This document shows positions 1 to 7,259 of a stretch of 44,867 nt of DNA, in pieces. Numbering within the stretch: the stretch's first letter is position 1; every line of letters starts with the position of its first letter. The position numbers and the translations under genes are program-made. The notes beneath the pieces are model-generated. The model was not told the DNA's origin. It worked only from the letters and a program-made list of their open reading frames with translations, and ran no database searches. Source of the stretch: Bacillota bacterium (lineage in GTDB: Bacteria; Bacillota; DTU025; MWDF01); the NCBI GenBank assembly GCA_029565935.1, contig JAKQNF010000002.1:131065-175931 (forward strand), in the 5' to 3' direction.

Positions 1-37
1 TATATAAAAAGAAAATGGGCCCCGTAAACCGGAACCC
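1..37 (-). terminator. Rho-independent terminator of tRNA-Pro
   Basis: Read on the minus strand, an 8-bp stem (plus-strand arms 17-24 and 30-37, loop 25-29, two G.U pairs) is followed by a T-rich run, TTTTCTTTTT. It lies immediately downstream of the tRNA, so the tRNA looks like a single-gene transcription unit. Confidence 0.75.
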
Positions 38-40
38 AAT

Positions 41-118
41 TGGTCGGAGCGGGGAGACTTGAACTCCCGGCCTCTTGCACCCCAAGCAAGCGCGCTAGCC
101 AAACTGCGCCACGCCCCG
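41..118 (-). tRNA. tRNA-Pro, anticodon GGG
   Basis: This proline tRNA reads CCC and CCU codons. The 7-bp acceptor stem pairs 112-118 with 45-51, with one G.U pair. The anticodon loop TTGGGGT lies at 79-85, with GGG at 81-83. The T-arm contains GTTCAAG and the 3' CCA is genome-encoded (41-43). The gene has its own promoter and terminator. The anticodon call assumes a standard 7-nt loop. Confidence 0.95.
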
Positions 119-133
119 TAGCTGACAATAAAT

Positions 134-162
134 ATAATAACAGCATCATAGAGAGGTTTCAA
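134..162 (-). promoter_or_regulatory. sigma70-type promoter for tRNA-Pro
   Basis: TTGAAA (157-162 on the complementary strand), a 17-nt spacer, then TATTAT (134-139). The predicted start falls about 10 nt before the mature tRNA 5' end. Both hexamers are close to consensus. Confidence 0.75.
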
Positions 163-266
163 CAACTAGTTACAAGCCAAAGCCGTAAGCCTCATGATGG
201 TAATTATGTCAACCAACTCGATTATACATAGCCATACATCTTTGTATAACGCCATATATAGAATAA

Positions 267-292
267 ACGGGTTGACTATTATGTCAACCCGT
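267..292 (-). terminator. Terminator at the end of the yprB/mutS/dapL operon
   Basis: A perfect 10-bp inverted repeat (267-276 with 283-292, loop TATTAT) starts 15 nt past the yprB-like stop codon. On the minus strand it is followed by a T-rich stretch. It probably ends the long minus-strand operon that begins near 14500. Positions 119-266 contain the tRNA promoter and nothing else I can identify. Confidence 0.7.
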
Positions 293-307
293 CAGATTAT
301 ATCTTGT

Positions 308-970
308 TTATGGCTTCATGAACATCGACCAGAGACGTGCCGTAGACAGGAGATCCATGATGTTGTGTTTGATTATCGGCATGAGGAGTCCATAATTCCG
401 ACAATTAACGTATTCCCAATAGACTCTTGGAATTACGCTTCCCGGGATATCCCCCTCCCTATTCCAATCAGGGACCTTAAGGATGTTCCGTTCCAAAGAC
501 TGAAGGGAGCAACTTGCGAGCCTGTCCTTATATCTTTTCCTGGCAGGTTTTAGAAGATCCACGGATACGATTTCGGGAAGGGTGAGATTACAGTAGCTCA
601 TCCTCTTCTCAATGTAAGGAATGTCGAAGTTGTCCCCGTTGAAGGTCATCACGCAGGAACGTTCCTTTACATATGAAAGAAGCTCAAGCAATATGGAAGA
701 TTCCTCGGCCGGTTCTCTGGCAATGAGCTGAGAACATAGGATGCCTTCCTCCCCTACTTCAAGCAGACCTATAAGGAAGAGCGGCCCCGTAATGCCTGAC
801 AAGCCCGTCGTCTCTATGTCAAGGAAACGTATGCCGAAATAGTCCTCGTAGCTAAGCTCGTCGAGCGATGGAAGCACGTTCTCGACGAGTATGTGCCTTC
901 CGCCGCAATTCTCCCTCTCATCGCCTATGAGGTCGACACCAGAAATGAGCTCCTCATAGTCTACGATCAT
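308..970 (-). CDS. YprB-like RNase H-fold exonuclease
   Basis: A 220-aa protein of the YprB/RNase H-like superfamily, the DEDD fold that degrades nucleic acid with two metal ions. Visible motifs are LDIETTGL near residues 50-57 (first D and E), FNGDNFDIPY near 108-117, and HNIMDLLS near the C-terminus (last acid). This order is typical of ExoI-type domains. The N-terminal and C-terminal (TPR) extensions of some YprB proteins are absent, so this is a minimal domain. The ATG start overlaps the upstream stop (ATGA). It is the last gene of the operon and is followed by a terminator. The substrate is unknown; DNA or RNA end processing is inferred from the fold only. Confidence 0.75.
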   Translation of the reverse strand: MIVDYEELISGVDLIGDERENCGGRHILVENVLPSLDELSYEDYFGIRFLDIETTGLSGITGPLFLIGLLEVGEEGILCSQLIAREPAEESSILLELLSYVKERSCVMTFNGDNFDIPYIEKRMSYCNLTLPEIVSVDLLKPARKRYKDRLASCSLQSLERNILKVPDWNREGDIPGSVIPRVYWEYVNCRNYGLLMPIIKHNIMDLLSTARLWSMFMKP

Positions 971-2202
971 TTGGAGTATGTGTACCTTACTTTATACATG
1001 GTGTCCACCGTACCTTTAGCGGGTACCGTCAACTTTATGGTCGCACCGGTGCCGCTTTTCTGCCATTCTCCGCCGATATAGCTGATAAGCTCCCATTCTC
1101 CCGGGAAGCTCTCCACGAACTGCGCCTCGGTAGTGAACTGCGACGTAGATCTCACCCTGATCCTGAAGGATTCCTCATAGGAGCTGGTCCCCACTACCTT
1201 ACTATCCAGCCTTTCTATTTCTGCTACTATTTCCGACGCAGAGTCGAGCTTCAGCACCAGCTTATCGTCCACCACCTGTACGTTCGCAGGCAACAGAGTA
1301 TTTGCCGGTACTTTGCCGTTCGTTCCGTCGTTGACATACACCGTGAACGATATCGCCCTGCTGGGCAGGGCCGACATCGATTTATCTGCTGCCGTTTCAA
1401 GGAAGATGTCTGGCCTGATCGTCTCCTTCGTGGCCTGTTTCCCTGAAAAGCCTTTCAGGTTCGACCCTAATGAGGCTCCGACATAAGTCCTGTATGAGAG
1501 TCCCTTGACTGATATTAGCGGGAGGCGCAGTTCGCTTCTTGCGTCGATGTCAAGCGCTTGTCCTACAGGTTTTATAAGGCTCCATAGCTGTGAGCCGACT
1601 ATCTTGGACGCCTGGTTTGAGCTGATGGCGCCCTCCGTCCCGTAGAGCACGAACTCCGCGCCTTTATAGAACACGCTTGAGTCGTTCTTTATCGTAAGGA
1701 ACAGGCCAAGCTCGGCCTTCATATCCTGCGCCGTGATCAAATATCCTGTCACCGCCCACCTTATGCTGGTGGTCACGTAGGTAACCTCGAAGAGCGCCGG
1801 CCCTCCGTCATTTGAGAGCACCTGCCACCCCAGCTTCCTTGCTCCCGTAACGTCCTCATTAATGAACACGGACTCCACAGTCCCGGAACCGTCCACGCAT
1901 CTTACAAGAAGGCTCCCTTCACACGTACCGGCATCCTCCTCGAGGCCGTAAACGGCAGATACCCCGGGGCTCAGGTTCGCGTTGGCCTGATAGGTCACCA
2001 TGGCCAGCCCGCTGCTGGAACCGAGTATCTTAAGGTCCGATATGACGGATTCCACGGCGTTCTGCACACCTTGGGTCGGTGGAAGCGATATGGCGGGCTG
2101 CCCGGACGCACCGGAAGCTTGCGAGCCGGCCGCCGTGACCGAAAGAAGGACGAAAAGCGTCGCCAGCGCGGAAAGAAGGTTCCTAGGTTTTAAAATCCTC
2201 AT
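967..2202 (-). CDS. Secreted DUF4139-like protein
   Basis: A 411-aa exported protein of unknown function. The first ~30 residues form a signal peptide: basic start, leucine/alanine-rich core, cleavage after a GSQASG-like region. The middle part (VTYVTTSIRW, then LFLTIKNDSSVFYKGAEFVL) and the end (PGEWELISYIGGEW, then VPAKGTVDTMYKVRYTY) follow the pattern of DUF4139: a beta-rich domain with an unwinding-Tyr/Asn segment and a final L-x-Y-x-V strand. I recognise the family by pattern, not by search. The start overlaps the stop of the upstream PLP-enzyme gene by ATGA, and its stop overlaps the yprB start. In a diderm cell it would be periplasmic or on the outer membrane. Why it sits with repair and tRNA genes is unclear. 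Confidence 0.55.
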   Translation of the reverse strand: MRILKPRNLLSALATLFVLLSVTAAGSQASGASGQPAISLPPTQGVQNAVESVISDLKILGSSSGLAMVTYQANANLSPGVSAVYGLEEDAGTCEGSLLVRCVDGSGTVESVFINEDVTGARKLGWQVLSNDGGPALFEVTYVTTSIRWAVTGYLITAQDMKAELGLFLTIKNDSSVFYKGAEFVLYGTEGAISSNQASKIVGSQLWSLIKPVGQALDIDARSELRLPLISVKGLSYRTYVGASLGSNLKGFSGKQATKETIRPDIFLETAADKSMSALPSRAISFTVYVNDGTNGKVPANTLLPANVQVVDDKLVLKLDSASEIVAEIERLDSKVVGTSSYEESFRIRVRSTSQFTTEAQFVESFPGEWELISYIGGEWQKSGTGATIKLTVPAKGTVDTMYKVRYTYSK

Positions 2203-3467
2203 AGCCTCTTCCTCCTCGATAGTGCGCCCTCGGCGTATTCCATCAGGGTCATCTCCATCTGGTGCCTGCTCAACCCGCCTTGCATGTAGGCCGTGTAGGG
2301 CGGCCTCATCGGTGCGTCGGCGGAAAGTTCTATGGACGATCCTTGTATGAAAGCGCCTGCCGCCATGACTACGTCATCCTCGTATCCAGGCATGTAGCCC
2401 GGTACTGGTACGGCCTTCGCGTCAACAGGAGATCCCGATTGGACCGCTTTCATGAAACTGAGCAGCTCTTCCTTATCATTGAATTCTATGCGCACCACGG
2501 AATCCCCCCTGTCCTCGAGAGGACCCGGGTCTACCTTGTGTCCGAGCTGGTGAAGGAAGCACGATGCGAAGGCCGACGAGCACATCGCCTCGCAGGTTAT
2601 CATCGGCGCGAAGTAAAGGCCCTGCGCTATCAGCCTGTTCATGCCCAGCGTCGGTCCGCAATGTGAGCCGAGCCCCGGTGCAGTGAGCCGTGATGCGGCC
2701 CTTTCTACCAGCTCGGCCCTTCCCGCCACATAGCCACCTGCGGGAGCCACTCCTCCTCCGGGATTCTTTATCAGCGATCCTGCGATAAGGTCGGCCCCCG
2801 CGGAGCACGGCTCCAAGATGTCAGTGAATTCCCCGTAGCAGTTGTCGACGATGGTCACAGCGTCCGGATTAGCCTCTTTCACCGTACGGCAGATACTTCC
2901 TATCTCATCGACAGAAAGAGGTTTCCTGGTCGAATAGCCCCTCGACCTTTGTATCAGGACAGCGTCGGACGATCTTGAAGCCTCGGCTATCCCTGCAAGG
3001 TCCGGCCCGCCGGCCGCGCCCGGTGCCACTTCCGAGTAGGACACGCCAAATTCGCCAAGGGAGCCATATCCGTCTTTTCCGTGTATTATCCCGTCAAGCG
3101 TGTCGTACGGCCTCCCGAAGGCCGCCAGCAGCCTGCCTCCCGGCCTTAGGACCCCGAAAAGGGCAAGGGCGATGGCATGCGTGCCGGATACTATCTGGTG
3201 CCTTACCAATGAGGATTCCGCGCCCGCGATCATGGCGAAGGCTTCCTCGATCGCCTCCCGGCCGGAGTCGTTGTAGCCGTAACCCGTAGTCCCGCCGAAC
3301 TGGTAATCGGACAGCCCGGCCTTTCTGAAAGCCATCAGCACGCGGCGCATGTTGACCCGCCTTATCGACTCGTACCCTTCCTGCTGGCAGTGGCACGAAG
3401 CAAGTGCTTCCTCCGCCATTCCCATGACTTCAGCGCTAAACCCGCCCACGGCGTCGAATTTCCCCAT
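2199..3467 (-). CDS. Methionine gamma-lyase-like PLP enzyme (aluminium-resistance family)
   Basis: A 422-aa fold-type I pyridoxal-phosphate enzyme of the Met_gamma_lyase family, related to Bacillus YnbB. The PLP-binding lysine is probably K234 in GSLIKNPGGG, with the ring-contacting aspartate D208 in VDNCYGEF. SGTHAIALALF near residue 94 resembles the phosphate-binding segment. Bacillota often carry this gene beside miaA, as here (8 nt downstream). Family members are annotated as aluminium-resistance proteins or C-S lyases; the physiological substrate is poorly defined, so I give no gene symbol. It is full length, in the middle of the operon, and its stop overlaps the next gene. Confidence 0.85.
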   Translation of the reverse strand: MGKFDAVGGFSAEVMGMAEEALASCHCQQEGYESIRRVNMRRVLMAFRKAGLSDYQFGGTTGYGYNDSGREAIEEAFAMIAGAESSLVRHQIVSGTHAIALALFGVLRPGGRLLAAFGRPYDTLDGIIHGKDGYGSLGEFGVSYSEVAPGAAGGPDLAGIAEASRSSDAVLIQRSRGYSTRKPLSVDEIGSICRTVKEANPDAVTIVDNCYGEFTDILEPCSAGADLIAGSLIKNPGGGVAPAGGYVAGRAELVERAASRLTAPGLGSHCGPTLGMNRLIAQGLYFAPMITCEAMCSSAFASCFLHQLGHKVDPGPLEDRGDSVVRIEFNDKEELLSFMKAVQSGSPVDAKAVPVPGYMPGYEDDVVMAAGAFIQGSSIELSADAPMRPPYTAYMQGGLSRHQMEMTLMEYAEGALSRRKRL

Positions 3468-3475
3468 TATGGTCT

Positions 3476-4423
3476 TCAGCTGCCCCTTTCGTCCTCGTGT
3501 CCTGTGAAGTCCGCCTCTATGAGACCCGCGATCGTATCCGCGTCTTGTTCCATCGAATCGTACCAGGTTATGTCCTCATACCTCTTGAACCAGGTCATCT
3601 GCCGTTTCGCATACTTCCTCGTCTCCGCCTTTATCCTGTCGACCGCCTCCTCGAGGCTCGACTTCCCTTCGATGTAAGCCAGGAGCTCCTTGTAGCCTAT
3701 CGCCTGCATGGCCACCTTGCTGTTGCCGTATCCCTGCTCAACCAGACGTCCTACCTCGTCCAGGAGGCCGTCATCCATCATCCTGTCGACCCTGGCCTCT
3801 ATCCTGCGAACGAGCGCGGCCCTCTCGGTTCTGAGGCCGTAGAACCTCGCCGGGATCCCGGAATTTTGGCTGTCCTGACGCTGCAGCTCGCTTATCGGCC
3901 TGCCCGACCTGACGTACACTTCCAGCGCCCTCACTATCCTCCTGGCGTCGTTAGGATGTATCCTCAAGGCTGCCTCTACGTCGACCTCCTCGAGCTCCTT
4001 ATGCAAGGCTGCGGCACCTTCCGCCTCGGCCCTTGCGTAAAGGTTCTTCCTGAGCCCTTCGTCCGCCTCGGCCTCCGGGAACAGGAAGCCCCTGGTCGCC
4101 GCGTCGATGTAAAGGCCGGTCCCCCCGGCGATTATCGCCACCTTGCCCCTTTTGCGTATGTCCTCGTATGCGGCCTTTGCCAGCTCGCAGTACCTCGCCA
4201 CCGACATCGGGTCGTCAGGCAGGCACACGTCCAGCAGATGATGCCTGACGGCGGCCCTGTCGGTTCTTGCGGGTTTTGCCGTCCCTATGTCCATGCCCAC
4301 GTAAACCTGCATCGAATCCGCAGAGATTATCTCGCCGCCCATCCTTTGCGCCACGCACATGGCGACATCTGACTTGCCTGCCGCCGTGGGCCCCACTATC
4401 GCGATCGCGGTATCATAAATCAA
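3476..4423 (-). CDS. miaA: tRNA dimethylallyltransferase MiaA
   Basis: Transfers the dimethylallyl group from DMAPP to the N6 of A37 in tRNAs reading U-starting codons, the substrate step for MiaB encoded in the same operon. The 315-aa length is normal. The P-loop GPTAAGKS is at residues 11-18, followed by ISADSMQVYVGMDIGTAKP and HHLLD, and later GGTGLYI: all hallmarks of the family. The start is a TTG (4423) overlapping the upstream stop as TTGA; AAGGCGGG lies about 9 nt before it. Its isoprenoid donor would come from the DXS pathway encoded further right. Confidence 0.95.
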   Translation of the reverse strand: MIYDTAIAIVGPTAAGKSDVAMCVAQRMGGEIISADSMQVYVGMDIGTAKPARTDRAAVRHHLLDVCLPDDPMSVARYCELAKAAYEDIRKRGKVAIIAGGTGLYIDAATRGFLFPEAEADEGLRKNLYARAEAEGAAALHKELEEVDVEAALRIHPNDARRIVRALEVYVRSGRPISELQRQDSQNSGIPARFYGLRTERAALVRRIEARVDRMMDDGLLDEVGRLVEQGYGNSKVAMQAIGYKELLAYIEGKSSLEEAVDRIKAETRKYAKRQMTWFKRYEDITWYDSMEQDADTIAGLIEADFTGHEDERGS

Positions 4424-5274
4424 ACCCTTGAACCCGCCTTCTCATAACCTACGTACTCGACGCTTCCCGCCCCGCTCGAATGGAAAACACAGAACCCGGG
4501 CAAGCTCTCCAGGTCCTTCCTGGCACCGCCCTTCCTCACCTTGACGACCACCCTTCTTCCGGCCACCCTCAGTGCATTCTCCAGGTCCTCCCTTGCGGGC
4601 ATCCCCGCGACCGCCCACGTCCTTAACGAATCCACCGGTGTCCCCGACACCGGCCTTTCGAACATCGGGTCGAAGTAGACGACGTCGAAGCTTTCGTCTT
4701 CACATCCTCGCAGGTATTCGGAATACCTCGCGTTTATCCTATCGATCCTCGCTATGGCCGACGCTACGTCCAGGTCCGCCCTGTATGCTCTCATCCCGTA
4801 ATCCACGGCTAGATATATCGGCCTCGACGCCTCCAGCGCCGTCACGCGCCCTGCCACTCCTGCGGTCCAGGCGGCGACTATGGCGTCGGATCCGAGCCCC
4901 ATGGTGCAGTCCAGCACCTTGTCACCCTGCCTTAGCCGCATGGCCTTTGCCATGACGTCCTCCGCCCCCTTCTTCGCCTGCATTATCCTAAGATGGGCGG
5001 TGCTGGGATGGAATCTCAAAGAACATACCTCGTCGGCGAAGGAATACCTCATGAGCCTTACGGCCCCCTTTTCGAACACCAGGACATCGGCCTCGGCCAT
5101 CTCCGCGATCCGCCCTTTGAGATTTCGTCTTCGGACGAACTCCCACCCTATCCTTGCCGCTTCAGCAAAAGCGGCCGTTTCGGCCGCGATGTCCGCCTTC
5201 CTGTCGGTATCGACGGAGACCGTCACGAATCCTCCGGGTAAGCCCGCCTGAGCCGGCCCGTCCCCTTCCATCAT
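4420..5274 (-). CDS. RsmJ-like class I SAM-dependent methyltransferase
   Basis: A 284-aa Rossmann-fold methyltransferase. Motif I is VLDCTMGLGSDAIVAA (about residues 120-135), an acidic ALEAS follows for the SAM ribose, and the catalytic-type motif is YFDPMFERP near 200. Together with FHPSTAHLR before motif I, this matches the DUF548/RsmJ family (RsmJ makes m2G1516 in 16S rRNA in E. coli), in its Bacillota-type form. Target inferred only from family. ATG at 5274 overlaps the mutL stop, and its stop overlaps miaA, so translation is probably coupled. Confidence 0.75.
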   Translation of the reverse strand: MMEGDGPAQAGLPGGFVTVSVDTDRKADIAAETAAFAEAARIGWEFVRRRNLKGRIAEMAEADVLVFEKGAVRLMRYSFADEVCSLRFHPSTAHLRIMQAKKGAEDVMAKAMRLRQGDKVLDCTMGLGSDAIVAAWTAGVAGRVTALEASRPIYLAVDYGMRAYRADLDVASAIARIDRINARYSEYLRGCEDESFDVVYFDPMFERPVSGTPVDSLRTWAVAGMPAREDLENALRVAGRRVVVKVRKGGARKDLESLPGFCVFHSSGAGSVEYVGYEKAGSRV

Positions 5275-7142
5275 CTACGGCCGACTCCCCTCTCGATGCC
5301 GGAAAGGTCCACCTTAAGCAGCGTAGGCCTACCATGGGGGCACCTTATGGGATTGGACGTTTCGAAAAGGCCCTCCGCGAGGTCTTCCATCTGCTCCGGC
5401 TCCAGCTTCGTGCCGGCTTTCACCGCGCCCTTGCATGCCATCTCGACGGCGGCCTTCTTGAGCCTTCCGCCTACGTCGAGTCCGGACCTGATCCCGTCCG
5501 ATATGTCCCTCAAGGCGCTCAGCAGAAGGTCCTCGGGCGAAGGCTCATCCCCGCCTACGACGGGAACCGCCCTCACCAGCACGCTGCGAGCCCCGAACGG
5601 CTCTACTTCGAACCCAAGCCCTTTAAGGCCTTCCATCTCCTCCCTGACCAGCGCCGCTTCGGCCGGCATCAGCTCGATGGTTTCGGGCATAAGAAGAGGC
5701 TGGCTGGTTAAGCTTCTGGCCTCGAGCCTTCCCAGGAACCCGTCCACTAGTATCCTTTCATGCGCCACATGCTGGTCTATTACGATCAGCTGGCCATTAA
5801 GCTCCGCGATTATGTACGAGTCCATGAACTGGCCTATCACCCTGGGCTTCGCCTCCTGCCCGATCTCCGGGCCGGCATACGACCCCTCGGGTAGCTTGGC
5901 GTGCCCGGCTCCTTGGCTGGATGGCATCGGAGCGCCGCTGGCGCCAAATCCTTCGTAGGCGGGATGCACCTGCCCTTCGCTTCCGCCTCCATAGCCGGCG
6001 ACGGGCTCAGCCACCTCGTCTGCTGGACCGCGCCTTGCAGATCCTTTCTCGAAGTATCCGGCGTACCTGTCCATGATGATGCTGCCCGCGGCGGTACCGA
6101 CCCTTGGCTCTACGCCGTGTTCCGGGACTTGTGCTGCCACCTCGAGCCCCTGGGTGGAGCCCTGTGCCGCCTGCCTTACGGCTTCCCTGACGGCGGCGAA
6201 GACCGCCCCGTCGTCAGCGAACCTGACCTCCGCCTTGGCAGGGTGGACGTTCACGTCGACCCTTGCTGGGTCGATCTCCAGCCAGACGACGCACGGAGGA
6301 TAGCGCCTCTTGTCGTCCGCCTTGACGCCTTCCAGCCCTCTGTCGATGGCGCTGTACAGCGCGAGCGAAGATACGGGCCTTCCGTTGACGATAAGGTACT
6401 GGTCCTGCCTTCTCATCCTGAAGTCCTCGGGCGCACCGACCATGGCCATGGCCTCCACCCCCGGAGAAGAGCTCCTGCCGGTCGACATCCTGCCGGCAGC
6501 GTCCCCGAACACGGCCGTCGCCGCGTTATACGGCTCCCCGTCCCCGGGCGAGTAGAATACCTGCTTGCCGTCGAGGCTCAGCCTCACCGATACGGCAGGG
6601 CAGCTAAGGGCGAGCCTTTCGGCCGCCTTTTGTATCCTGTTCGCCTCGGCCTGCTTCGACTTCAGGTACTTCAGCCTGGCGGGCGTGTTATAGAAGAGGG
6701 AGTCCACCTCGACGGTCGTGCCCTGCCTTCCTGGCGCAGGACCTTCTAAGGCCAGCCTGCCCCCTTCATATTCGACCTTCCAGGCGGTCTGCTGCCCTCG
6801 GGCCCTCGTTATGAGCCTCACTTTGGCGACGGAAGCGACCGACGGCAGCGCCTCTCCCCTGAAGCCAAGGGTGTTCACCGCGAACAGCTCGTCAGCCGTC
6901 CTTATCTTGCTCGTGGCGTGCCTTTCGAAGGCCAGCAGGGCGTCGTCCCTGTCCATGCCGAACCCGTCGTCGACCACCCTTATCTGGTCGAGGCCGCCTC
7001 CGATTGCCTCTATGTCGATGCTCCTAGCGCCCGCGTCCACCGAGTTCTCGGCCAGCTCCTTGACCACGGAGGCGGGCCTTTCGACCACTTCCCCCGCAGC
7101 TATCTTGTTGGCCACTTCTAGCGGCAGCCTTATTATGCTCAC
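5271..7142 (-). CDS. mutL: DNA mismatch repair endonuclease MutL
   Basis: The GHKL ATPase matchmaker and nicking endonuclease of methyl-independent mismatch repair; it acts on MutS-DNA complexes. I chose the GTG at 7142 (GGAGGTG five nt before it), giving 623 aa beginning VSIIRLPLEVANKI. ATPase motifs: ELAENSVDAGA, DDGFGM and GFRGEALPS. The C-terminal endonuclease domain has DQHVAHERILVDG, an ACKGAVKAG segment and CPHGRP, the metal-site motifs of nicking MutL proteins. The usual DQHA(x2)E(x4)E motif is slightly altered here (A to V, last E to D). The linker (~residues 340-440) is Gly/Ser/Pro-rich. Upstream of the GTG lies a 117-nt gap after mutS. Confidence 0.95.
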   Translation of the reverse strand: MSIIRLPLEVANKIAAGEVVERPASVVKELAENSVDAGARSIDIEAIGGGLDQIRVVDDGFGMDRDDALLAFERHATSKIRTADELFAVNTLGFRGEALPSVASVAKVRLITRARGQQTAWKVEYEGGRLALEGPAPGRQGTTVEVDSLFYNTPARLKYLKSKQAEANRIQKAAERLALSCPAVSVRLSLDGKQVFYSPGDGEPYNAATAVFGDAAGRMSTGRSSSPGVEAMAMVGAPEDFRMRRQDQYLIVNGRPVSSLALYSAIDRGLEGVKADDKRRYPPCVVWLEIDPARVDVNVHPAKAEVRFADDGAVFAAVREAVRQAAQGSTQGLEVAAQVPEHGVEPRVGTAAGSIIMDRYAGYFEKGSARRGPADEVAEPVAGYGGGSEGQVHPAYEGFGASGAPMPSSQGAGHAKLPEGSYAGPEIGQEAKPRVIGQFMDSYIIAELNGQLIVIDQHVAHERILVDGFLGRLEARSLTSQPLLMPETIELMPAEAALVREEMEGLKGLGFEVEPFGARSVLVRAVPVVGGDEPSPEDLLLSALRDISDGIRSGLDVGGRLKKAAVEMACKGAVKAGTKLEPEQMEDLAEGLFETSNPIRCPHGRPTLLKVDLSGIERGVGRR

Positions 7143-7259
7143 GAGCGCACCTCCATCCCGATAATCCTGCCGGACTTGTACTTGGCGTCCGGCACGGTAT
7201 ATGCAAGGCCGTAGACGTATCCCGGGTTTACACCCGCCAGCCCGCAACAGGGAAATTCC

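Noticed and set aside
205-289. Two copies of ATGTCAACC near the left edge as a possible operator or att pair
   Set aside because: The match is only about 10 bases, and one copy is an arm of the terminator hairpin; no mobile genes are near.
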